Shown here: piece by piece, positions 44,406 through 53,061 of the stretch | How the letters are laid out: every line of letters starts with the position of its first letter | Numbering within the stretch: the stretch's first letter is position 1 | NCBI GenBank assembly: GCA_002343985.1 | Contig: DDTB01000026.1 | Coordinates: 62,360-126,359 of the forward strand | Length of the DNA: 64,000 bases | Source of the DNA: Chitinophagaceae bacterium UBA2375 | Lineage (GTDB): Bacteria > Bacteroidota > Bacteroidia > Chitinophagales > Chitinophagaceae | Direction of reading: 5' to 3' | The notes under the pieces: generated by a model | Told to the model about the DNA's origin: nothing | Seen by the model: the letters and a program-made list of their open reading frames with translations, nothing else | Database searches by the model: none | Made by a program: the position numbers and the translations under genes

Positions 44406-44439
44406 TGTCTTTCGCGCTAAACCAAAGCTGTATTTGCTC

Positions 44440-46431
44440 ATGCTCATCAAATGGAGGGTTCCAAAAACCATACAGTGGATCGTTAAGCTGTTTTTTATTT
44501 ACTTGTTCATCTTCACGTTGTTTCGTGTAGCCACCGTGGTATGGTTTAAACCGGCAACTACCGGATACATGGAGTTATTGCCGGCGTTCTGGCTTGGGCT
44601 CAAATACGACCTCCGCTGGATTTCATTTATCCTTTTCCCCATCGCCATTTTCTCCGTTTACCCAAGGTTCTCGCCATTTAAGGGGGAGTTGCCCAAAAGG
44701 ATCTGGACTTATTACCTGGGGGTTATTACACTCCTGGTATTGTTTTTTTACGGGGCCGATTTTGGCCAGTTTGCTTATGTGAACGCCCGTCTCAATGCCG
44801 ACGCTTTAATTTTCGCGGAAGACCCGCAGGAAAGCCTGCAGATGGTTTGGCAAAGTTACCCGGTGATTTGGATACTGGTCGGCTTGATTGGAGCCGTCAT
44901 GATGATGGTGTGGATGTTCAGAAGGACACATGTGGAAGTGGAAGGAAAGAATGTGCACATACATAAGTTCAGCTATCGCCGGCGCTGGCACCTCGCGGCA
45001 ATCTTGTTATTGGGATGGTTTATGTATGGTTTCCTGACGGCCAAGCCCCTCAATTTTTTCCGTGCTTTTAGTTTAAACGACGAGTTCAAGAGCAACCTGG
45101 CGTTAAACCCGATGCAGAATTTTTTCACTACGCTTCGATTTCGGGAACCAGACTATCATACACGCGCACACGATTATTATCCGCTCATGAAGGATTTCCT
45201 CGGAATGGCCAATCCCAACCGGCAAACCATGGATTTCCGCCGGCTGGCATTACCTGATACCCGCGCGCTGGAATGCAAACCCAATATTGTACTGGTGATC
45301 TGCGAGAGCTTCAGTATGTATAAGAGCAGCATGAGCGGGAACCCGCTGAACAGCACGCCCTATTTCGCTGATATGTGCAGAAAGGGCATCTTCTTCGAAC
45401 GTTGCTTTACGCCTTCATTTGGAACCGCCCGGGGCGTATTTGCAACACTCACAGGCATCCCCGATGTACAGTTGGGTAAATTTTCCACGCGCAATGAAGC
45501 TGCGGTTAATCAACGCACCATCATCAATGAGTTTGAAGGCTATGATAAGTTTTACTTTATCGGTGGCAGGAGCCAGTTTAATAATTTCAGCGGATTGGTG
45601 CGCAATATTCATGGGGTGAATATTTATGAAGAAGGCGATTACAAATCCCCAAAAGTGAATGTCTGGGGAATCAGCGATAAGAACTTATTCCTCGAGGCGA
45701 ATGATGTAATGAAGAAACAACAAAAGCCCTTTTTCGCGATCATTCAAACAGCCGACAACCACAGGCCTTTCAATATCCCCGCGGAAGACAGCGCTTTCCA
45801 GGCCCCGCAGGTACACCCGGATACACTGATGAAATATGGCTTTGAATCACAAAAAGAATTTACCGCATTCGCATACACGGATTATTGTTTCAGGAAATTC
45901 ATGGAAGCTGCATCCAGGGAACTCTATTATGAGAACACAATTTTTGTGTTTGTGGGCGACCATGGCGTAGAAGGGAATGCGTCTGAAATGTATCCTAAAG
46001 CCTGGACGGATCAAAGGCTTTCTGATGAGCATGTACCCTTGTTATTTTACGCGCCGGGTTTGCTGAACCCGCAGTGGAGAAAAGAAGTGGTATCGCAAAT
46101 AGATGTACTCCCTACCATCGCCGGTTTGATTGATATGCCATACCTCAATACCACATTGGGAAGAGACTTGTTGAACCCATTGAAAAAGGAAAACCTGGCA
46201 TTTATCATGTACCATGCCCCTGGATGGATTGGCGTGGTGAACGATGATTATTTCTACCGAAAAAATATCCGGATTAAAAAGGACGAATTGGTGCCGGTCC
46301 GGGAGGGTTTATCTCCACTCAGCAAGCAGGCGGAAGATTCTGTAAAAAAGAAATTATCAGTAATCACCAGCGGTATATATGAAACGGCACGTTGGATGCT
46401 GGTGAATAACCCCAATCATGTAAAGAAATAA
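44440..46431 (+). CDS. LTA-synthase-like membrane sulfatase-fold transferase, paralogue 2
   Basis: 663 residues from ATG 44440. Same architecture and many shared blocks with the gene before it (ICESFS, NPLNSTPYF, RCFTP.FGTARGV, GISDKNLFLEAN, FAIIQTADNHRP, VFVGDHG, VNTTLGRDL/LNTTLGRDL), so the pair arose by tandem duplication but has diverged widely in the membrane domain. Probable phosphoglycerol- or phosphoethanolamine-type transferase. It has its own promoter box. Its stop abuts the convergent methyltransferase stop (TAATTA). Confidence 0.85.
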   Translation: MLIKWRVPKTIQWIVKLFFIYLFIFTLFRVATVVWFKPATTGYMELLPAFWLGLKYDLRWISFILFPIAIFSVYPRFSPFKGELPKRIWTYYLGVITLLVLFFYGADFGQFAYVNARLNADALIFAEDPQESLQMVWQSYPVIWILVGLIGAVMMMVWMFRRTHVEVEGKNVHIHKFSYRRRWHLAAILLLGWFMYGFLTAKPLNFFRAFSLNDEFKSNLALNPMQNFFTTLRFREPDYHTRAHDYYPLMKDFLGMANPNRQTMDFRRLALPDTRALECKPNIVLVICESFSMYKSSMSGNPLNSTPYFADMCRKGIFFERCFTPSFGTARGVFATLTGIPDVQLGKFSTRNEAAVNQRTIINEFEGYDKFYFIGGRSQFNNFSGLVRNIHGVNIYEEGDYKSPKVNVWGISDKNLFLEANDVMKKQQKPFFAIIQTADNHRPFNIPAEDSAFQAPQVHPDTLMKYGFESQKEFTAFAYTDYCFRKFMEAASRELYYENTIFVFVGDHGVEGNASEMYPKAWTDQRLSDEHVPLLFYAPGLLNPQWRKEVVSQIDVLPTIAGLIDMPYLNTTLGRDLLNPLKKENLAFIMYHAPGWIGVVNDDYFYRKNIRIKKDELVPVREGLSPLSKQAEDSVKKKLSVITSGIYETARWMLVNNPNHVKK

Positions 46432-47169
46432 TTACCTGATTTTTTCAGCGATCATGATCAGCCTGGACGATTGGCGTATGTCGTAACGTGCAAAATTGTA
46501 ATCGCCAAAAACCTCCCTTATCTGCAAGCCCTGGTACGCAAACATATCAGTGAAATCGCCCAATGAAAACTTCGCCACTTTTTCCGTATACACAAGCGGC
46601 AGGTCCATACCTTCTGACTCAATGCTGATTTTTTTGTAGAAATGCGATTCGTCGTACCATTTGCTGATCAGGTAATGGTTGCCGTTGATCATTTTTTCAG
46701 ACTGGTGCTGTAAATGGTCTTCGGCATAATGCACGTTCAGGTAGTCCATCACAAACATGCCATTTTTTTGCAATGACTGCGCGATGGTGCGGATGGCGTT
46801 ATCGTGTTCGCGTTGTGTTCGGAAATACCCGAAACTGGTAAAGAAATTAAACGCGTACTGGTAGTAGTTGATACGGAAAGGCAGGCGCATATCGTGCACA
46901 TAAAAATGCAGGTGTTCGTGCTGATGGGCCAACGCCTGTTCAATGGATTGTTGGCTAAGATCGATGCCGGTTACGTCAAAACCTTTGTCGGCCAGTTCAA
47001 TGGCGTGCCTGCCGGTGCCGCAGGCAACATCGAGCATTACCGACCCCGGGGCGGGTTTCAGGTATTGTATCAATTGGTCAACAAACGCGGAAGCCTCCTG
47101 GCTGTCGCGCCCGGCATACAATTCATGATAATAAGGGGTATCGAACCATTCCTCGAACCAGGTTTGCAT
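46432..47169 (-). CDS. Class I SAM-dependent methyltransferase
   Basis: 245 residues from ATG 47169 (MQTWFEEWFDTPYYHELY). SAM motif I is VMLDVACGTGRHAIELA (about 44-60), acidic loop VTGIDLSQQSIEQA (about 66-79) and motif IV region YAFNFFTSFGYF. The C-terminal half is beta-rich as in methyltransferases with a small-molecule substrate. The longer frame to 47184 is rejected because a TACCTTCG promoter box abuts the ATG at 47169. Substrate unknown. Divergent from glmM across a 32-bp palindrome. Confidence 0.85.
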   Translation of the reverse strand: MQTWFEEWFDTPYYHELYAGRDSQEASAFVDQLIQYLKPAPGSVMLDVACGTGRHAIELADKGFDVTGIDLSQQSIEQALAHQHEHLHFYVHDMRLPFRINYYQYAFNFFTSFGYFRTQREHDNAIRTIAQSLQKNGMFVMDYLNVHYAEDHLQHQSEKMINGNHYLISKWYDESHFYKKISIESEGMDLPLVYTEKVAKFSLGDFTDMFAYQGLQIREVFGDYNFARYDIRQSSRLIMIAEKIR

Positions 47170-47173
47170 GACG

Positions 47174-47181
47174 CGAAGGTA
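47174..47181 (-). promoter_or_regulatory. -7 promoter box (TACCTTCG) abutting methyltransferase start
   Basis: On the minus strand the box ends four bases before ATG 47169, predicting a leaderless transcript; same arrangement as at 2889-2901. Confidence 0.5.
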
Positions 47182-47197
47182 CAATTTTAGTCTATCA

Positions 47198-47229
47198 AAC
47201 CCTGTCGGGGTTATAACCCCGACAGGGTT
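47198..47229. repeat. 32-bp perfect palindrome in a divergent promoter region
   Basis: 15-bp arms 47198-47212 and 47215-47229 (AACCCTGTCGGGGTT and its complement) around AT. It starts 17 bases beyond the methyltransferase promoter box and ends 7 bases before the glmM box. Either an operator or one copy of a dispersed palindromic repeat. Confidence 0.8.
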
Positions 47230-47236
47230 AATTTAT

Positions 47237-47244
47237 TATCTTTG
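47237..47244 (+). promoter_or_regulatory. -7 promoter box (TATCTTTG) for glmM
   Basis: Exact consensus, 20 bases before ATG 47265. The palindrome occupies the space where its -33 element would lie. Confidence 0.55.
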
Positions 47245-47264
47245 CAGCCTCAAAAAACAGAATT

Positions 47265-48659
47265 ATGTCCCTCATCAAGAGCATCTCAGGTATCCGTGGT
47301 ACCATTGGTGGCAAACCCGGCGATAACCTGACGCCTGTTGATATCGTGAAATTCACCGCTGCTTATGGCACCTGGCTGCTAGGCCAAACGGGCGCCAAAG
47401 CCGCCAAAAAGAAGAAAGTAGTGATTGGGCGCGATGGGCGCATCAGCGGAACGATGGTAAAAAACCTGGTTACATCAACGCTTACTTCATTGGGTATAGA
47501 CGTTATCGATCTCGACTGGAGTACCACGCCTACCGTGGAAATGGCCGTTACATTTCTCGGTGCCGATGGCGGTATCATCCTTACGGCCAGCCATAACCCC
47601 AAAGAATGGAATGCGCTGAAGTTGCTTAATAACGCCGGTGAATTCATCAGCGGTGATGAAGGCAAAAAAATATTGGAAATCGCGGAGACCGACAATTTCC
47701 CATTTGTTCAGGTGGATAAACTAGGACAATTGTCGGTAAACAACGATATGCTCCAGGCACATATCAACGCCATCCTCAAACATCCGCTCGTTAATAAAAA
47801 AGCGATCGAAAAAGCCAAATTTAAAATTGTGCTGGATCCTGTGAACAGCACCGGTGCAATCGCCGTTCCGGCATTGTTGAAGGAATTGGGCGTACAGGAT
47901 GTACAGGTGATCCATGGCGACATCACCGGTGATTTCGCGCACAACCCCGAGCCATTACCCGAGCATTTACAGGCCCTCAGCCATACCGTTGTGAAATCGA
48001 ATGCCTCCCTGGGTATCGCGGTTGACCCGGATGTAGACAGGCTTTGTTTTGTGTGTGAAGATGGCTCCATGTTTGGCGAAGAGTACACATTAGTGGCCGT
48101 GGCCGATTATGTGTTAAGCCATACAAAAGGTAATACCGTCAGCAACCTGTCATCAACCCGTGCACTGAAGGATATCACTATGAAGCATGGCGGCGAATAC
48201 CATGCCAGCGCAGTAGGTGAAGTGAATGTGGTTAATAAAATGAAAGCTGTAAAGGCAGTTATCGGCGGCGAAGGCAATGGGGGCATCATCGTTCCTGAAT
48301 TGCATTATGGCCGCGATGCCCTGGCCGGTATCGCGCTTTTCTTATCGCACCTGGCTTTGTCGGGTAAAAGCATCAAACAACTGCGCAACACATACCCGGA
48401 TTATTTTATCAGCAAAAACAAAATCACGCTCGACAACGGCATCGACCTGAAAGCGATTTTTGATAAATTACAAAAGAAATACAAAGGGCAGCCGTTGAAT
48501 ACGGAAGATGGCTTGAAGATTGAGTTTGAAAATGACTGGGTGCACCTGCGCTCCAGTAATACTGAACCAATCATCAGGATTTATGCCGAGAGCAATTTCG
48601 AAAAAACAGCCGATAACATCGCTATGCGCCTGATGAAAGATATCCAGGAAGCGATGTAA
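47265..48659 (+). CDS. glmM: Phosphoglucosamine mutase
   Basis: Converts glucosamine 6-phosphate to glucosamine 1-phosphate on the way to UDP-GlcNAc. 464 residues of the phosphohexomutase family: ISGIRGTIGG (7-16), phosphoserine Ser109 in TASHNPKEWN, metal loop DPDVDRL (254-260), sugar-binding GGEGNGGII (about 335-343) and the phosphate-binding RSSNTEPIIRIYAES near the C-terminus. Phosphomannomutase activity cannot be excluded. First gene of a two-gene unit with the cysteine desulfurase (31-base gap). Confidence 0.9.
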   Translation: MSLIKSISGIRGTIGGKPGDNLTPVDIVKFTAAYGTWLLGQTGAKAAKKKKVVIGRDGRISGTMVKNLVTSTLTSLGIDVIDLDWSTTPTVEMAVTFLGADGGIILTASHNPKEWNALKLLNNAGEFISGDEGKKILEIAETDNFPFVQVDKLGQLSVNNDMLQAHINAILKHPLVNKKAIEKAKFKIVLDPVNSTGAIAVPALLKELGVQDVQVIHGDITGDFAHNPEPLPEHLQALSHTVVKSNASLGIAVDPDVDRLCFVCEDGSMFGEEYTLVAVADYVLSHTKGNTVSNLSSTRALKDITMKHGGEYHASAVGEVNVVNKMKAVKAVIGGEGNGGIIVPELHYGRDALAGIALFLSHLALSGKSIKQLRNTYPDYFISKNKITLDNGIDLKAIFDKLQKKYKGQPLNTEDGLKIEFENDWVHLRSSNTEPIIRIYAESNFEKTADNIAMRLMKDIQEAM

Positions 48660-48690
48660 GATAACCAACCGAAAAACACCAGCACCAATC

Positions 48691-49818
48691 ATGAACCGTA
48701 TTTACCTCGACAACGCCGCGACCACAGCGCTTGACCCTACGGTATTGGAATCGATGATGCCTTACCTCACCGAGAAATTTGGCAACCCGTCTTCCATTTA
48801 TTCGTATGGGCGCGAAACCAGGATGGCGCTCGAAACAGCCCGTAAGTCTGTGGCCCGCATCCTGCACGCGCACCCCGCTGAAATATTTTTTACCAGCGGC
48901 GGAACCGAAAGCAATAATTCTGTTTTAAAATCAGCTGTACGCGACCTTGGTTGCAAACATATTATCACATCAGCCATTGAACATCACGCGGTCACCCATA
49001 CTGTAGAATATCTCCAATTACAGGGGCACACACAAGTGAGTTATGTAAACCTGCTGCCTAACGGACATATTGACCTAAACCACCTCGAAAAATTACTGGC
49101 CGAATCAAAGCATCGTGTCCTTGTATCGCTGATGCATGCCAACAATGAAATTGGCAACATCCTCGATATCATGTCGGTGGGAAATCTGTGTAAGAAGTAC
49201 AAAGCATTTTTTCATAGCGATACAGTGCAAACAGTAGGCCATTTCCCCATCAACCTCCGTGAAACACCTGTGCATTTTATCACTGGCTCCGCGCATAAAT
49301 TCCATGGGCCAAAAGGCGTTGGCCTGTTGTATATCAATGAAAACATACAGGTGAAACCCTTTATTTACGGGGGCGGGCAAGAACGCAATATGCGTGCTGG
49401 CACCGAAAATACTTATGGCATTGTCGGTTTTGCCAAAGCGCTGGAAATCGCTACGGAAAATATGGAGCAAGACAGCGCCTATATCCTTTCCCTGAAAAAA
49501 TACATGCACGATAAACTGATCGCTCACATACCAGGGGTGTCATTTAACGGCGATGTACTCGGAAATTGTTTATATACGGTGCTGAATGTCAGCATGCCGA
49601 AAACTGAAAAATCAGAACTTATCCTTTTCAACCTTGATATCAACCAGATCTGCGCAAGTGGCGGCAGTGCCTGCACGTCTGGAGCTGAAATGGGCAGCCA
49701 TGTGATCAGGGCCATCAATAACAACCCCAATCAGATAGCGGTGCGCTTCAGTTTCTGCAAGCACAATACAAAAGAGGAAATAGACCAGGTGGTGGAGAAA
49801 TTAAAAGACCTTATCTGA
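48691..49818 (+). CDS. Cysteine desulfurase (NifS/IscS family)
   Basis: PLP enzyme that removes sulfur from cysteine for Fe-S clusters or thiolation. 375 residues: YLDNAATT (5-12), FTSGGTESNN (67-76), PLP-stacking His99 in IEHHAVTH, Schiff-base Lys203 in GSAHKFHGPKG, and the active-site loop with Cys328 in ASGGSACTSGAEMGS. The loop sequence SxxC-T-S-G is the group I (IscS/NifS) form. No iscU or iscA neighbour, so its partner is elsewhere. Follows glmM by 31 bases. Confidence 0.92.
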   Translation: MNRIYLDNAATTALDPTVLESMMPYLTEKFGNPSSIYSYGRETRMALETARKSVARILHAHPAEIFFTSGGTESNNSVLKSAVRDLGCKHIITSAIEHHAVTHTVEYLQLQGHTQVSYVNLLPNGHIDLNHLEKLLAESKHRVLVSLMHANNEIGNILDIMSVGNLCKKYKAFFHSDTVQTVGHFPINLRETPVHFITGSAHKFHGPKGVGLLYINENIQVKPFIYGGGQERNMRAGTENTYGIVGFAKALEIATENMEQDSAYILSLKKYMHDKLIAHIPGVSFNGDVLGNCLYTVLNVSMPKTEKSELILFNLDINQICASGGSACTSGAEMGSHVIRAINNNPNQIAVRFSFCKHNTKEEIDQVVEKLKDLI

Positions 49819-49837
49819 TCCTGGAATCTTTGTTTGA

Positions 49838-50878
49838 TTAAAACTGGAATCCCAGCTTACCTGTCAATGATGATGGTAAAGCGGGCAACCTCCTCCTGTC
49901 TAACAGGAAACTATTCAGTTGCGCGATTTCACGGAATATATAATGTTTATCCATGGCCCCTTGCAGGTAACCTGCGCCCGTACTGCCCCCTGTGCCAATC
50001 CTCGAACCAATCATCCGCCGCACCATATTGATGTGGCGGTACCGCCAACTGCCCAGTTGATTATCGATTTCCAGCATCACTTCCAGTAACTGAAACGGCA
50101 ATTCCAGCATAGGGTATCCCCTGTAGAGCATGATGAATAATGCTGAACGGCAGGCTTGTGGGCTTAACCTTCGGTGTGCCTGCGGCTCCGCTCCGTAAAA
50201 TATTTGGCGGAATGCCTGCAGGTTTGATTTCTCCGCTTCGGCGAGACTGTCGCTATACCTTTTTTCATATTCTGCCCAAAATGGATGTGTGTCCGCATGT
50301 CCCCCCTGGTCTTGTCCCCAGAAAGCTTGGGCATCCAAAAATGGCATGCGTTCCAGCCATTGGTTCAGCAGGTTCATCACCGATGGCATTTTTTCCGCAT
50401 CCCTGATCAGGTCGATTTCCTTTTGATTGAGCTGGCTTACATAATATTGCTGTCCATGCCTTTCGTCAAACTGAAGGCCAAGCCTGGCTTCCAGGATTTT
50501 AAACTGCCAGCTTTGAAAGCCGGATGCGGGGCGCAGCATATCCCTGAATTCCAGGAAATCCATTGGGGTCATGGTTTCGAGGATATCGATCTGTTGCACC
50601 AGTACACGCATGATGGTGACTACCCTGCGTAGCCTGTGAACAATGGCTTGTAAATCCGCAGAATTGTCGTTGATGGATGGCTTGTTCATGATCTCCACCA
50701 CCGAATTCACTTCAAATAAAATCTGTTTGAACCAAAGCTCATAAGCCTGGTGGATCACAATAAAAAGCATTTCATCGTGCGCATGTTCATTACCGGGTTC
50801 ATCGCTCACGGGGCTCTGCGCTTCAAGGATTTTTTCTAACTGGAGGTATTCACCATAGTAAACAGGGCGGTATGCCAT
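49838..50878 (-). CDS. kynA: Tryptophan 2,3-dioxygenase
   Basis: Haem enzyme that opens tryptophan to N-formylkynurenine. From ATG 50878 it has 346 residues; 20 residues of open frame upstream are rejected because a TATGTTTG promoter box lies there. Visible: substrate-site His43 in FIVIHQAYELWFKQ, FRDMLRPASGFQS (111-123), the proximal haem ligand His282 in GSWRYRHINMV and the substrate loop GTGGSTG (295-301). No other kynurenine-pathway gene is in the window. Confidence 0.92.
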   Translation of the reverse strand: MAYRPVYYGEYLQLEKILEAQSPVSDEPGNEHAHDEMLFIVIHQAYELWFKQILFEVNSVVEIMNKPSINDNSADLQAIVHRLRRVVTIMRVLVQQIDILETMTPMDFLEFRDMLRPASGFQSWQFKILEARLGLQFDERHGQQYYVSQLNQKEIDLIRDAEKMPSVMNLLNQWLERMPFLDAQAFWGQDQGGHADTHPFWAEYEKRYSDSLAEAEKSNLQAFRQIFYGAEPQAHRRLSPQACRSALFIMLYRGYPMLELPFQLLEVMLEIDNQLGSWRYRHINMVRRMIGSRIGTGGSTGAGYLQGAMDKHYIFREIAQLNSFLLDRRRLPALPSSLTGKLGFQF

Positions 50879-50894
50879 AGCGGTTCGTTTGCTG

Positions 50895-50902
50895 CAAACA
50901 TA
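50895..50902 (-). promoter_or_regulatory. -7 promoter box (TATGTTTG) for kynA
   Basis: Exact TAnnTTTG match on the minus strand, 16 bases before ATG 50878. Confidence 0.5.
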
Positions 50903-50960
50903 CTGAATATGCCTGTTGCAGAAACAGGCCACGGTCATATTCTGAAAATGATGGCGGGAT

Positions 50961-52988
50961 TTATTGACGGATCAATACGGTACTGCCTTTCTGCTCAATC
51001 CTTTTGTTGGTATCTGTATTGGTATATGTGAGGATCCAAACGTATGTACCCATATCGGCATCACGGCCCTTGTGGCGTCCATCCCATTTGCGCGTCCAGT
51101 CGTTTGTATAAAACACCCTTTCACCCAGGCGGTTGAAAACACTGAATGAGAGGTCGCGCGCTTTATAGGCATTGAGCGGGTACAGGAAATCGTTTAGTCC
51201 ATCACCGTTAGGCGTAAACGCAGATGGCACGGCGATATAACAATTGTTCAGCACATTGATCATGACCGTGGCGCTCGATGTGCAACCAATATCATTCGTC
51301 ACGGTCAGGGTAACAGGTACCTGGTAGTTGTTGGGCGAAGACCCGTAAACCTGTGCAGGCGGTTGCTGCTGGTTGCTGAACTGCCCGTTCCCGAAATCCC
51401 AGGACCAGTTTACAATATTGCCAATGCTGGTATCGCGGAACCTGGCAAGGTCGTTCGGACAAACCAGTTGCGTGGCTTCAAATCCGGCTTTTAATGTGTT
51501 GGGCAGGAATATCATTTGAGAACTGGTGTCGCTGCAAACCCCGTTGCTTACAATGAGTTCTGTTAAGTGGTCGCCAAAAACGCCATAGAAAATCTGCGGG
51601 TTTTGCTGGTTGCTGGTCCGGATAAAATCAAATGTCCATAACCAGCTATTCACGCCGTTTGCGCCGTTATGTATGTATTGAACGGTGTCGCGCTGGCATC
51701 CTAACGATATCGTGTACCCGAAATCGGCGTTCACTGTGTCCTTGGTGCTGAATGGGAGGCTGGCGCCTGCGGGTGTTTCCTGGCCGCATTCGTCGATGAT
51801 GGTGCTGCCATCAGGCCCGCGCAATAACCTCAGCTGGAAATTTCCTGCCCGGTAGAGGGGGGTGGCCAGGTCAATGAATATTTTAGAACTGACGCCGTTT
51901 ACACATTCGCCTCTTGCGCCGCTGATGGTAACGGGATAGGTCCCGGTGATGGAAAAGTCCCTGCCCGAAGGGTCAATGCTGTTGCAACGGATGGGCCTGC
52001 TGAAAACAAGCTCCAGGGTTTGCGGTGCGCAGCCAATCTTGGTCAGACTGTCCATAGGTGTGGGTTGAATCGGTAAAATAGTGAGTGGGATGGCATCGCC
52101 CTGCGGTATGGTCCGGTCGCAGTTGTCTTGCAAAGTATTCCCATCACTGCCGTTGCGGATGATCAACTGGTAATTGCCGGGTGGCAATGGATTGCTGAGC
52201 GTGAGTGTGAGCGCGTCGAGGTCGAAGCTGCTGTTACAGCCGGTGCCCGTTGCAGAAATCACTGTTGCCAGTCCGGGGCTTAAACTGAATTCGGTGCCCG
52301 TGCCGGTCAAACTCCGGCATTTCATTTTTTTGTTGAGCGTTACATGGATGGAGTTCCCTTCACAATTGGCCGTGGCGGTTCCCAATTTGGGATCAGTGGG
52401 GTCGGTGATGCTGGCCGTGCCCCCGCCAAAGGATAAAGTATATCCGCTCTGCGAATTGGTAAAATGGCTCACCAGCAGCAGGTATTGCCGGCCTTCGATG
52501 ATGGTGGGCATTTGCGCGAATGAATTTTCATTGGCCGCGGGGTCTGATGCGCACTGAATGAAGTTCACCCCTGATGCGGATGCGCCTGTGGCACCATAAG
52601 TACCTGCCCAGTTGCCAGTGACCACTAAGGAAGGCACCGTGTACACATCATTCGGGTTACGACCGGTGATATCGTACAACTGCCAGTCGTAATCATCGCC
52701 TAAATCATTGGGCGTAATCACAAAACCAAGTGTCCCGGTGCGGTAACAGGTAAACCGGTACCAGAATGGATTTTTATCCTGGTAATTGGCGGTGCCGCTG
52801 CCGGTGCAACCGGGTACTACCAGGTTATTTACCCCGCAAATGGGGACGGTGTTTTGCACAAATGTGCTGGTACCACAAACTGGGAAAGCGGTGGAAGGGT
52901 TCTGGCCAAGGGTTGTGCAGGCTTGTCCATTTGCGCTTTGCTGAACACTAAGCCAGGATATGAGTACGATTAAGGAAAAATGCTTCAT
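50961..52988 (-). CDS. Secreted PKD-domain protein with gliding-motility-type (T9SS type B) C-terminal domain
   Basis: 675 residues from ATG 52988 with a signal peptide ending SANGQA (about 22). An N-terminal region of about 190 residues with many Cys resembles pre-peptidase/LamG-like adhesive modules; about 200-440 hold two Ig-like strands sets (each GNYQLIIRNG / GNFQLRLLRG); two PKD domains follow (DFGYTISLGC..., AGFEATQLVCPND..WSWDFGNG). The last 90 residues are the CHU_C/type-B sorting domain (IAVPSAFTPNGDGLNDFL ... FNRLGERVF ... GTYVWILTY). Predicted to be exported by T9SS and held at the surface. Confidence 0.85.
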   Translation of the reverse strand: MKHFSLIVLISWLSVQQSANGQACTTLGQNPSTAFPVCGTSTFVQNTVPICGVNNLVVPGCTGSGTANYQDKNPFWYRFTCYRTGTLGFVITPNDLGDDYDWQLYDITGRNPNDVYTVPSLVVTGNWAGTYGATGASASGVNFIQCASDPAANENSFAQMPTIIEGRQYLLLVSHFTNSQSGYTLSFGGGTASITDPTDPKLGTATANCEGNSIHVTLNKKMKCRSLTGTGTEFSLSPGLATVISATGTGCNSSFDLDALTLTLSNPLPPGNYQLIIRNGSDGNTLQDNCDRTIPQGDAIPLTILPIQPTPMDSLTKIGCAPQTLELVFSRPIRCNSIDPSGRDFSITGTYPVTISGARGECVNGVSSKIFIDLATPLYRAGNFQLRLLRGPDGSTIIDECGQETPAGASLPFSTKDTVNADFGYTISLGCQRDTVQYIHNGANGVNSWLWTFDFIRTSNQQNPQIFYGVFGDHLTELIVSNGVCSDTSSQMIFLPNTLKAGFEATQLVCPNDLARFRDTSIGNIVNWSWDFGNGQFSNQQQPPAQVYGSSPNNYQVPVTLTVTNDIGCTSSATVMINVLNNCYIAVPSAFTPNGDGLNDFLYPLNAYKARDLSFSVFNRLGERVFYTNDWTRKWDGRHKGRDADMGTYVWILTYTNTDTNKRIEQKGSTVLIRQ

Positions 52989-52995
52989 CTGGGCG

Positions 52996-53003
52996 TAAAA
53001 ATA
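52996..53003 (-). promoter_or_regulatory. -7 promoter box (TATTTTTA) near the start of the T9SS type B gene
   Basis: One change from TAnnTTTG; ends seven bases before ATG 52988, again a near-leaderless arrangement. Confidence 0.4.
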
Positions 53004-53061
53004 CATAAAGATGGCCCGGCATAAAAGCGCGCTGCAAAGCACCCTCTATTTTAACATGCTT

